Shown one piece after another: positions 49,283 through 60,079 of a DNA stretch of 64,000 nucleotides. The position numbers and the translations under genes are program-made. Position 1 is the first letter of the stretch; each line of letters begins with the position of its first letter. The stretch comes from Batrachochytrium dendrobatidis JAM81 (Eukaryota; Chytridiomycota; Chytridiomycetes; Rhizophydiales), in contig NW_006281106.1 in assembly GCF_000203795.2 (NCBI RefSeq), positions 1,121,302 through 1,185,301 on the forward strand, written 5' to 3'. The notes below the pieces were generated by a model. It did not search any database. It was not told where the DNA came from and worked only from the letters and a program-made list of their open reading frames with translations.

Positions 49283-51845
49283 TCATTCAACAATCTCCTT
49301 TAAAGTGGTGTCATCCGAGTCAGTGTCATGTAAATATGCAGCAATTCTGGAAAAGAAACGTTGTGCCATGTCGATAGTAAATTCAATCTCTTCTTGCAGA
49401 AACATGGGCAAATTAGGAATACCTCCATTTAACATGGTCACTTTGGTGGGATTGAACATGCAAATAGCAACATCTTTGTTGCATGGCGCGTAAAAGGAAA
49501 ACTCCATTGCTATAATGTTGAAAGATTAAACAAATATAAATGACATAGCTTAATAACCTATTGAATAACATATGGCCATTACTACACATACCGTGTCTGG
49601 GACCATTCTGCTGGCACCTAAACTCGTTAAAAGGTAAATCTCGGCTACATCCTGAATCGTCATCCACACTACGCACAACCCTTTCCACACCAAGAATGTG
49701 AATACCAGTAAAGGCTTTGTAGATCATGCTCATTTTTTCAAAAGTGGCCAGTTTCTCTAAATACTCGTCTGTTGGTTTTGGCCGAGTAGCCTCTGCAGCA
49801 CTCGGTTCCACCGACCCTTGTACAGGACGAGCAAGAGCATCAACTGAGTTTATGTTATCAACAGTCCATTTGCATACAGGTTAAATTCAACCGCAAATAA
49901 ATCATTTCAGTTAAAACCTATGTACCTGTATTGCAAGATTCTTTGCTTTCAGTACTGTCCGGCTTAAATTTCCACTCTTTAACAAATCTCTCAAATATTC
50001 CCGTTTCTATCGTTTGCTTGGTCGCATGAGACTGATCTTGCAATCCAGACAGAGTGTCCAAAGTAGTTTTAGAAGCTGGTTTCTTTAATTTAATGTTTTC
50101 TTTGGATAGAGTTTCAACGCGCTCAAGCAATCGCTTATTCTCACTAGTAAGATGCTCTGTGAGCTCGTTACATGCTATATGGCACAATACGATACCAAGA
50201 TACAGGGTTAACTTGCCATTCTATCCAGAGATCATAACACAAACCGTATTATTTACCTTGTAAGCGAACATTTGAAGCGGTTTGAAAAGAATCAAAAGTC
50301 TTTTTGGCTTCTACAATTCCAACCAAAAATAGTTCGTCGTATTGCTTTTTAAGAATCTGCAGTTCCTTTTTAATCTGGTGTAGTACATGTTAAATGGTAA
50401 GATTAGCCATTTTGGTTGAAAAGCATGCTCTTGACAAAATATCCAACCTTGAGTAATTCAGGATGATCCGACCGAGTAGATACATGTGTACTGGTGGTCT
50501 TGGTATCTTTACAATGACTGCAGTGCTCTTGACTATCCGACGTACAAGGTGCGTTGGATTGACTAGATGGCTGATGTGCATCATGAACATCATGAACATC
50601 CAATGCAGATACGGAATCTTGACTAGTTTTTAAACCGTTTGATTTGGATATTGCACTGCTATTTTGGCAAGCATCCTTTTCAGCGTATTCTGCACTTGAG
50701 AGATTGGAGCCTTTCAGTGCGGATTGACCAGCATGGGGTTGAGTAACCATTTTACCCATAGCAGCTGGTTTAGATTCAGCCTTTCTTTTTGTTTCACTAA
50801 CAATGCTCGAGTCTAGTAAAGTCTCGTTGGCGGGTAGTAAAACAGATTTCTCAGATGGATCTTGCACATGCTTGACTCGCTTATTATGTCGCTTACGGCG
50901 AACTTTTGCTTCTAGCAACTCATCGTTTGAATACACATCACGATGATCTAAATGAGGATGATTCTCGACCGTGTGAGCACGGACCTTGGTTAGGGATGTA
51001 GTGTCATTCATGGCCTGATTGGAATCTGTATCTATACAACATCAAGTAAAGTTAGTATATATTTACTGAACGACCGATATTACTAGATGGAGCCAGCATT
51101 CATTTTGAAAATGTACGAATACCTTTTGAAACGACTTTTGATGACTTTTTTAAATTGGACTTGTATACAACATTGGAGTGCGTCGGTGAGTGTGAATGGG
51201 GAATACCAGCGGATACATCAGACTCATTTTGCTGGTCATCATCGTCTAGCTGATCGTCTATATCTCTAACTTTCCAAAATTCCCGAGGGGGTACTCGCTT
51301 TCTCTTGTCGTTGTTGAATTCGTTCTCCTTTTCAATCGAGTCATTGTCAGGCTGGGTAGATTCGTCCGGACATGCATGCACGTTTGAAGTTGATTCGTAT
51401 AAATGATTTCCTCTAGCTGTGGTGGATTTAGAGGTTGCCTTGACAACAGGCGATACAACAAATTCCTTGCCACTGACCTGGTTGGCAGATATTCCCTGAT
51501 AGGCAGATGTATAAATGTCAATATTGGGATAGTAATAAACTGAAACACTCGGAAATGGAACAATGGCCAAGCCGACTCAAGGCAGACTAATGAGAATATA
51601 TCTAATAAAAAGGACTTTGGATATCATTCAAGAGTACCAAAACATGGACATCTTGAAACTGACCAACGAATGCACACTCCACTTACTAAACGTGATGGTG
51701 AGGATGGACTGTGATGTTTGCTGACAAGAGATTCAGTGTCCAACTGAGTAGTATTTGGAGGAATATCAGACACCGAGTTTGAAAAAGTAGCTGCAAGAGG
51801 TTTTGCAGCATGCAGTCGATTCCGCTTGACCATTGAAAAAGACAA
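49283..51845 (-). CDS. Monopolin subunit Csm1/Pcs1-like kinetochore protein
   Basis: Seven exons (51845-51687, 51477-51123, 51031-50448, 50374-50257, 50174-49926, 49843-49592, 49509-49283) give 647 residues; a Met at 51833 is an alternative start. The first 440 residues are disordered, charged and Ser rich. A coiled coil follows (IKKELQILKKQYDELFLVG, LTEHLTSENKRLLERVETLS). The last 170 residues form the Csm1/Pcs1 globular domain: YKAFTGIHILGVERV, MEFSFYAPCN, LPMFLQEEIEFTIDMAQRFF, RIAAYLHD. In yeasts Csm1/Pcs1 dimers crosslink kinetochores or clamp microtubule sites and act at rDNA. The N-terminal extension is much longer than in yeast Csm1 (190 residues). Confidence 0.78.
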
Positions 51846-52158
51846 GATTGTGTGAGCTGATGTTGGGGAAAGTCACGTCTGTAAAGTGATGTTCAGATAT
51901 TGCGATGGATTGTTATTTCGATTAGATTTGGTTTCAAAAGTAATCGACAATTGTTAATCGATACGAATAATATCTGATTGTGTTGGATAGAAAATCCATT
52001 GGATTTATATAAAAAGGTTTTGATAATACAACTGATTGTCAAGTTGACAATCCAAGTTGAGATTAAATCTCATTCTATCGAGTTCAACATATCGATTTAA
52101 TCTCAACTTTCTTTACAGCATAACTACTTGGTCAACTACAGTCTTGCTTACATTCACT
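51846..52158. promoter_or_regulatory. Divergent promoter region containing a perfect inverted repeat
   Basis: A 313-bp spacer between the Csm1-like (-) and retropepsin-like (+) genes. A 16-bp perfect inverted repeat is at 52054-52069 and 52094-52109. Confidence 0.5.
52054..52109 (+). repeat. Perfect 16-bp inverted repeat (hairpin) in a 5' leader
   Basis: AAGTTGAGATTAAATC at 52054-52069 is the exact reverse complement of GATTTAATCTCAACTT at 52094-52109, with a 24-bp loop. It lies 50-105 bp before the ATG at 52159. If transcribed it would fold in the 5' UTR; otherwise it could be a paired binding site. Confidence 0.8.
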
Positions 52159-52946
52159 ATGGCTGCCACTGGTCAATTTCTTTCATTTGGAAAACCTAAT
52201 ACTCTTCAAACTCATTCACTATTGGCCTTTAACCCTACAAGTTTATTTCCAGATCCACCATCCGACTTGGAAAAGACTGTCATAACTCAGTCAGTTGCTA
52301 CTACCATTGTACAACCTAACCCATCATTAGACAGTCTGCACGAACTACAATCTAACGAGGTTTGTCTTGATCACTCAAGCAATGACTCTGGCTTGCCTTT
52401 GTTTCCATCTCCGCTTACCAACGTCAGTGCCCTCCCTGCCGTGTATTCCGCAACTCAAAAACAGCCATTTGTTCAAATGACTCCATACATTAAGCTAAAC
52501 GGTAAGATTGATGGAGTTTTTATTTCTCGCAAGGATGCAGATAAGCTAAGCATATCTACCATCGGAACAGCAGAAACCTGCTATGGTGAAGTCAACAGGT
52601 AAATAGCTGGTTGTTGGTAATATGGTTTCTTTTTAATGTCTTGTATTCCCATCAAGACTAACTCTTGCAAACTCATCCATTTCAATCATCTAAACCTCTA
52701 CACTTTAGACTGTCTCCTTTGGGTTTGATGCTATTCAACAAGCAGGTCGTTGTTCAAAATGTATTTGAACTCCCCTCTGCCTTTGCCAACTCAGTCTATG
52801 CCAATGGTGTCGTTGGGTTAGATACAATTCATGCACTGGGACTATCTGTCATGTGTGATCGAGGCATGGTCTATGTGTGGAATCCTGAACACTCTTCCTA
52901 TCACTCTAAAGACTCGCATGAGCCCATTGATCTTCACCTCAGCTAA
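52159..52946 (+). CDS. Hypothetical protein with a retropepsin-like C-terminal region lacking the catalytic Asp
   Basis: Two exons (52159-52598, 52709-52946) encode 225 residues. The N-terminal half is disordered. The C-terminal 110 residues follow the strand order of a small aspartic peptidase-like fold: YIKLNGKIDGVFISRKDAD, then ADKLSI, an FELPSAF strand, and VVGLDTIHALGLSVMCDRG near the place of the late LLG-type strand. The expected DTG or DSG triad after the first strand is absent (VFISRKDA). I regard the fold as inference. The chosen start (MAATGQF) follows the hairpin leader; an in-frame Met at 52057 lies inside the hairpin arm. Confidence 0.5.
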
Positions 52947-53554
52947 ATACTGCAGCCAATATTGAATCAATCTATTGAAAGCTAATCACCTTGTCCATAA
53001 AATTGTCATTTATTTGATCTATACTTGCAACCATATTTGTTAAGTGATTGCTCTTGGCTATCTGCATCTTGATACTACAGTCAATCAGGTGGATAATCAG
53101 TTGTAATGAACTATTTTTCAATAAAAGTCTTTTTCAATTTACATGTCTTGAGAAGGGTCAAATCCAGCCAATATCACTTGCTCATACAAACAATTCGTAC
53201 ATGCGACAGATTGAATAACCTATTTTACACCACGTGAATCGAGACAAATCTGGCGTTTTTAATGTTTTAAAAGGCTTGGTGCTCGCTCTATATCCAATCT
53301 TCCAGAATTATACTATTCTCAGTGCAAATACTGTATCGTATGTGTCATATATGTAATTTGATTCATTTTCTGTTATCACTTGCTCAATATTCTTACATGT
53401 ACAAATAATAACCTAATTCCATTCGACCTATTCAGACATGGCAACCATCTTGTCGAGTTTACACTAGAAACTACCTCTCAATCACAATCAAAAAACATCA
53501 ACAAAATTGATACGTTTCAATATCAACCTTTACATTAGATCAATCCAAGCACCA
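52947..53554. other. Intergenic region
   Basis: 608 bp, AT-rich, between two plus-strand genes. No open frame with features, no repeat copy. Confidence 0.35.
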
Positions 53555-56500
53555 ATGGACCATTTTGAAAGTCAGACTCGAGTCAATTCTCCATCACAGC
53601 ATCAAAAGCACATGAGGTTTTCTACAAAAAATAATACAGTCAAGAAAATCAAGTATATGGATTGTATTAACACTTTTAAATCCATTCAGGATGAGACATG
53701 TTTAGTTAGACACGCATATCCTCAACATCACTTGCCACTGACATTAAAATCTATACATGCAACCCATGTGTTTTCTAAAATGGGATCGGATTATTCACTA
53801 ACCTGTATGCCCAAATGGGATGATTCGCTACGCCATACAAATATATTGAAACCTGTTGGCACACATCCAGCTCGAAGTGTGACTGACAATCAAGTAGCGT
53901 CTTGCAGGACAATTAAAACGATTGCTCCCCAAATACATTCGAGTATGGACAATCAGGTGCAAAAAAAGCATGTGCATTTTTTAAAAACTAATCTGTATCC
54001 ATCTACCGAGCTGTGTGAATCTGGAACAGAGGTTCTTCCACCTATTCGAAAACATAAAGCGCGTATGGATGGATACCACCCATGTGGTAAAGAAACTTTG
54101 GCGTTGGATCATGCACGTAGTCGAAAGAATGGATCCACAACTATTTATATTCAACACACAAAAGATCATTTACTCTATGATTCACAGGCAGATCTGAAAC
54201 AGGGTAATGTCTACTATAATTTGCAAAACAATATACATATCTTTGGTATATTCCAAGACAACAACCAGTTATGCTTGTATAGGTTAATTGGAAATCATTG
54301 TGTTTCTGATTTTCACGGTCGAGTGTCAGTGCAGTCTTGATAACTCATTTATTTTTCTAGTTAATTCTAGTATGGATAGTATATCCACTACGACTACGCA
54401 AAGCGTTCAATCACGCACCTTGGAAAGTCATGGCACACGATCTCAGCTCAAAACTCTTCAACCACGACGTATTTCTGTATTTTCAACTCTGATCAAAGGT
54501 AATACAGGCACGCTTTATTCCATTCCAGATATAAAAAGATCAGAATACACTGGCGAATCATCAAATTTAATGAAAACACTTGTGGCTGGTTCAAAAGCAT
54601 CCTTGAGCACAGTCATGTCCATCACAATGCTAATGAAGGAGCGCAATACGGAAATGGATTTGAAATACAAACATAATGTTCCAACCTCGATAACCTTGCC
54701 CAAAAAAAAGGCAAGTCATTTGATTCTAATTTGTTTGATTATAGAATGCCATTTAAAAAGTCGTACATGACCAACTAGGTTTGCACATTTGATGCTGTGC
54801 CAGAAGATAACTGCTCTGTTGATGTTTCTTCATCATCGTTTACATCAGACCGAGTTTCAACCTATTCCAACGAATCAACTCAGGACACGTTACTAAATCA
54901 TACTCAATCTAGTGGTGATGATCAATTTGATGCACCCACCATTGCAGTTACAAAGGGTTCAACATCTAGTATCGAGGTTGACCCTTTGAATCCTACTGTT
55001 CACAATAATCACATTGACTTGACACAAAAACCACCTTTGGTACCGGCCTCATCCAATGTGACCATGAATGACACAAGAAAAGTGACATATCCTTTATTTA
55101 CCACTTCTGAACAAGAGAATGAACCCCATAATGACTCGTTTTTAGATATTGGTACCTTGATTCGACAAGCGATCAAGGTACAAACCCCCATGACAAGTAT
55201 TTCGCGTAAACCACGGTTTGACGGTATGCATGTGCCCAACATCACAGTTCAACCCAATAAACGTTGGCAGTTTGCAATACGGACAGTTTTAAAGTTACTA
55301 CGAGGAGTAGAACACAACAGTACATTGACGGATCTGTCGAATGGAGGATTGCAAAAAATTGATAATGCACCCGGAGTCAATGAACGAAGCTTAATGCACG
55401 TTCTTAAAGCATTTCAATATCAAGGAGATTTAGTATTGACCACAAAGGTAGGACATGGTTTTTTACACTAGCTATAAAGGTTTCATGTGTGATCCATTGC
55501 ATCATTGTAATCTGTCATGTAGTTTTAAACTCTGATATATACCTATGCTAGATTCAACAATTTCTTTCACAGAGCTGTGTTTGGCAAGGTTCTGAAACGG
55601 AAGAGAATGTAGCCATGCTGAATCGGCTGCTCATGACTCGTATTTCATCATTTTCCAAATTCCCGTATGATCAGCGAATTCGATTTTGTTCCGTCATGAC
55701 CTATGAGGCACATCGAAGAGGAGCTACAATTATTCAGCAAGGACATGAACCTTGCTATTTTTATTTTATACTTAGCGGTCAAGTTGAAGTTCTCAAGGAT
55801 CGCAGTGATGGGGTTACTGGAAAACTCCGATTAAATCTGTTAAACCAAGGCGACTGTTTTGGAGAAGTTGCTTTGGATGGATCATATCAAGAAAGACGAA
55901 CCACCAGCATAGTATGCACTGCTCCAAGCGAGTTTCTTCGAATTGATAAAGGTACATTCTACACGTTGTTTTTACAGGAATCAATGTCTTGGCCAACATG
56001 GCTGCGGTGCTTTTTAATGAGGGGTTTATTCTAGACATTTACGTTGATAGTATATACCATTCAACAATGACTATTTTAGATGCATATCGCAAGATTCTCA
56101 TTGGAGAAGACTCGCAATCCGACTTGTCAAAGCGTTTAAAACTGTTAAAGGAAATTCCCGTATTTTCACATGTAGATGATCAGATTCTTGAGCAAGCAGT
56201 ACTCAAGTCACAGGTACATCACTTTGAGCGAAACACGATTATACTTGTAAGTTTAAAGCATCCGAATTTTAAACTGGAATCGGGAATGAATTGCAAGTGA
56301 TGTAACTTACTGTCTAATTCTATTTGACCATTTAACACGATTCTAATGTGATGTTTTACCATCAACTTGTAAATATCTGCATCACAATATTATTGTTTGA
56401 ATACTAGGAAGAAGGCAAATCCAATCGACGACTGTTTTTTATATCTTCTGGTTCGTGTAGATTGGATAAACATCTTCCTCTTATTAGAAAAAGAATAGGA

Positions 56501-57156
56501 AAATCGCAATGGCAACTTCGACGACCAGAAGTAGATACAGGTATGTTGAATGTGCACATTGAATGCGTTGCTGCGACTCGGGTCATGTTATCTGAATCCA
56601 TATTGAATCTGTACATGTGTATATGATTTACAACTCACCAGATACACGGATTGGTGCTGGACAACTTAATCCATCATTCACACTTGCTAAAGGAGAGCAG
56701 TACTACCTTCAATGCGTTAGTTTGGCAGAGGTTGGACCAGGACAGTCATTTCCTGAACCACTTCCAACACACATTTCTGTGACGGAATCTGCTACTACCG
56801 AGAGATTGGATCTGATTTCCAAAATCAATGATCACGATGCACTGAGTATGAATCGAGCCTATGTTACAGTGACAGCCACTCGTCCTGTTGTGTGTATCAC
56901 TATGGAGCGAATTGATTTTGCACGCATCATGACATGGTCCATGCTTAAATGCCTATTGGATGCCTCTATCCTGTATTCAATCCCAGTGATGGCCATGCAG
57001 GATCAATGGATATTGCAGCAAGGCTGGAAAGATTACAAAAGACGTGTCGTGCAGGAAACGATACTGCAAAAGTCGAGAGAGAAATGGGTCAAAAGGATTG
57101 AGCTTCAGCAATGGCATAATCTTCGAATTCCATCCACTCAATGTTATCACCATTAA
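53555..57156 (+). CDS. CNBD2-like protein with cyclic-nucleotide-binding domains
   Basis: Seven exons (53555-54203, 54361-54710, 54779-55447, 55573-55951, 55978-56246, 56408-56540, 56642-57156) give 987 residues. The first 480 are poorly structured. A cNMP-binding domain then occupies about 565-690: GATIIQQGHEPCYFYFILSG, QGDCFGEVALDGSYQERR with the phosphate-binding FGE(V)AL...RR cassette. A second, more degenerate barrel begins at LKEIPVFSHVDDQILEQAV and continues after the next introns. The C-terminal helix is Trp/Arg/Lys rich (QQGWKDYKRRVVQETI). This resembles CNBD2, a testis and cilium-associated animal protein, which would fit a flagellated zoospore. The intron at 54711-54778 uses a GC-AG pair. 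Confidence 0.7.
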
Positions 57157-57404
57157 AGCCATCAAGAAATATACTTTCAAATGATATGTTGCAAGGTTTA
57201 AATTGGGATTTCTAATCCAGTTGGGCTATTTTTATAAAACTGCCGAATTTGGCATAATCCATCAAACCTATTTTTGTGGAGCAGACTCTTATTTTTTTAC
57301 CAATACATCAGCTACCGACTCACTTTAAGATAGTGGAAACAATTACATTTCTACATCCATAGCTGTTTTCATTCTGTAGATTTACATTACGGATTGACGT
57401 TGGA

Positions 57405-58324
57405 ATGTCCAAGACATCAATGAGCAGTCGCTCATGTGCACCACCATCAGAAAATGTCTTTTTATTTGTTCCCAATCTCATTGGATATGCCAGAATTGGA
57501 CTAGCTGTTCTATCATTTTATTATATGGCACACAATCCATGGATGTCCATGTCCATGTATGCTGTATCGTGCTTGCTGGATGCAGTGGATGGACATGCAG
57601 CTAGATGTTACAATCAAAGTAGGTCAACAGTGATGTATTTGACGTGATACAAGTGCAAGGACATGACCAAAACAGTAGAGATCGGTGTTGAAATCATCTT
57701 ACTTGACCTAACCCTTTCAGTTAGACTTGTTGGAATGGCAGGTTTATTTTATTCATTTGGAGATGTTGCAAGAATTTTATTAATATTGATATCATCTTGT
57801 GTGGTTTAGGTTCAAAGTTTGGTGCTGTTTTGGATATGGTTACTGACCGGAGCACAACTTCGGCTCTTGTTGTGTTTTTGGCTACACAGTATCCAGGTTA
57901 TGCATTTCCACTTCAGATTCTTACTGCTTTGGATTTGTCCTCACATTACATGCAAATGTACGCATCCCTGACGTGTGGTCATGCGTCCCATAAGACTGTG
58001 TCGCCATCTGCACCGTGGATACTGCGAATGTATTACACTAGCAAGCCGGTCTTATTCAGTGTATGCATGGGGAACGAGTTTTTCTTTATTGGGCTGTACC
58101 TGCGTGCATGGGGAGCAAAGCAGCTAGGATTGGAAGTCGGTATGGCGGCCCTTTTATGGTCTCTCATTATGGTTTGTTTTACTATATCTATTCCTATAAT
58201 GGCATTTAAGCAGGTGGTAAATGCCATTCAACTTGTCGAGGCTAGTGAAATGCTTGCACAGGCTGATGTCAAGTCTAGATGTGCGCAAAAAGCTTGCGAG
58301 TCTTCTGTGCGACGATCTGACTAG
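57405..58324 (+). CDS. PIS1: CDP-diacylglycerol-inositol 3-phosphatidyltransferase (PI synthase)
   Basis: Two exons (57405-57618, 57810-58324) give 242 residues. The CDP-alcohol phosphotransferase motif D-x2-D-G-x2-A-R-x8-G-x3-D-x3-D is intact and is split by the intron after CYNQ. The front is MSKTSMSSRSCAPPSENVF, followed by about five membrane helices (VPNLIGYARIGLAVLSFYYM, TALDLSSHYMQMY, ALLWSLIMVCFTISIPI). The family match is strongest to eukaryotic PIS. The enzyme makes phosphatidylinositol from CDP-DAG and inositol in the ER. Intron length is 191 nt. Confidence 0.95.
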
Positions 58325-58626
58325 ACTATTTCTACTCGTGGAAATTGGATCATCAAGCCAACTGATCTTTGCGAGCGGAGTTGTATTAGCATAAATAAAG
58401 TTGTAAGCCACTGCAATGTGTAGTTACTAATACAGCATACCATTGGCTCGGGTGCCAAGTGAGTCTATTAAACATGTCAAAGTAGACTACAAACTGATCA
58501 ACATACTGAAAGCCCAATAACCGATAAATATCAAAAGTAATAAAACGATCAACTGATGTATTTTGGGAACAATTCAAAACATATTCCTGAAATCTGAAGT
58601 AAAAAATCAACGCAATTAAAAAAGGT
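58325..58626. other. Convergent intergenic region
   Basis: 302 bp between the 3' ends of PI synthase (+) and Nhp6 (-). Chance frames only. Confidence 0.4.
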
Positions 58627-59564
58627 TTAGGTTGGCTTGTAGGTCGACATTTCACGCTCATAGCGTCCCTTGTCCTCGTCTGCCTTGTCAGTATAAACCT
58701 GCTTATCCTTGTCATTTAGTTCTCTCCATGCCGCTCCAAGAAGTTTTCCGAGATCACCTAGTTTACAAAGTTAAAGTTAGACACTTGTAGATTAGAAAGG
58801 AATGGGTGCTACAGTTGAGTGTCCAATCTCGAGCCATAATTTTAAAAAAGAATAGTGTTGTCCAAGTGTGGGATCAGACAGGGTAATATGAAGAGCGAAT
58901 TAAAAGCAAAGTAGGATTCGTTGCTCATAGATGAAGCTGTGATAGCCACGATTGTTTTTGGGACAAGAAAGCAAGGTTGGTTTGGAGTGGGAGTGACGAG
59001 TCTCCCACCAACACATGGACGAGGGTGCGGCCAAACAAGTACCACGGGGCCGTGAATATGGGAAAAAAGGGAAGCGTTATCCAGAGTAACGAGTGTCTTG
59101 GTCCACCACCACAAGACAATTTGCAAGGGATGATGATGGCAAGTAGGATATAAATGGGTTGCCACTGGCCCATTGATGCCGTCTTGCATTTAATGTATGC
59201 AGACAGCTTATGCAGGTCAAGCACTTGGTACATGCTGTAGAGGGTTTGGAGACATCCACATCATCTCTATGGCTAGTATGAGCAGGTGGCAGTAAGGATG
59301 TGGAGGGATACGAACAATAATACGGACATGTATGATTCGGGACACCAACCAACCAGCAATAGGAGCAACATTCGCTAGTATTCATGACCACTTACCAAAG
59401 GATGCATCTGGGTTTTCTTCTCTAATCCTAGGACGGTTTTCCTTTGAAAAGATCATAAAGGCAGAGAGAGGACGCTTGGGAGCATCTGGATCCTTGCGAG
59501 ACTTCTTCTTGTCGTCTCCTCGTTTAGCGACTTTTGTGCCAGCCATAGCTTGCTTTGGTGCCAT
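58627..59564 (-). CDS. NHP6: HMG-box chromatin protein Nhp6
   Basis: Two exons (59564-59396, 58757-58627) give 99 residues. A basic N-tail (GDDKKKSRKDPDAPKRP) leads into one HMG box (LSAFMIFSKENRPRIREENP, SFGDLGKLLGAAWRELND, DKGRYEREMSTYKP). Nhp6 bends DNA non-specifically and helps FACT and transcription. The intron is 638 nt, unusually long here, and lies after the SFG codon in the box. It contains only chance frames. Confidence 0.95.
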
Positions 59565-60079
59565 ATTGAAATCAAGAGGGGATTGTGTGTAGTGGAGAGT
59601 AATGGGTAGCAGTGGTGAGACACTAGTGCGATATATGAGCGAGGGAGGAAGCCAAGAGAAAAGGCTACACAGCTACTGCAGTAGCGACCTGCGCTTTTTT
59701 CTAGTGGCGACGCACTCTCATATTCTCTCGCTTCGGCCAATCACTGCCTTTTTGCCCCAACCCATTCATGCGCCACACCCCAACCTTTGTTTCGCCAGCC
59801 AACTGAATCTACATCAAATAAAAGTTTATTGTATACAAGTGAAGGGCAAACTCCAGACATTCATGGGTGAACAAGTGCCAAGAAAGATTATTGCCAAAAA
59901 ATTCACAATATGGGTCTATTTTGTCCAAAAATAGTAGTATGTAGTCCGATGAGTTGGATTGAACTGGTGCTACAAGAGCTTGGCTATTCGGTATAATATC
60001 ATGAAATGCCAGGACTCGATTATAATCCATTGCCAAGAAGCACTCACTTTAGCTTGGATGGTGTTGAAATTCAAAGAGT
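59565..60079 (-). promoter_or_regulatory. Nhp6 promoter / homeobox gene 3' flank
   Basis: The region lies upstream of the Nhp6 start codon. A CCAAT box in forward sense (GGCCAATCAC) lies at about 59737 in an otherwise CT-rich stretch, a plausible target of the Hap2 complex. No gene is seen. Confidence 0.4.
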
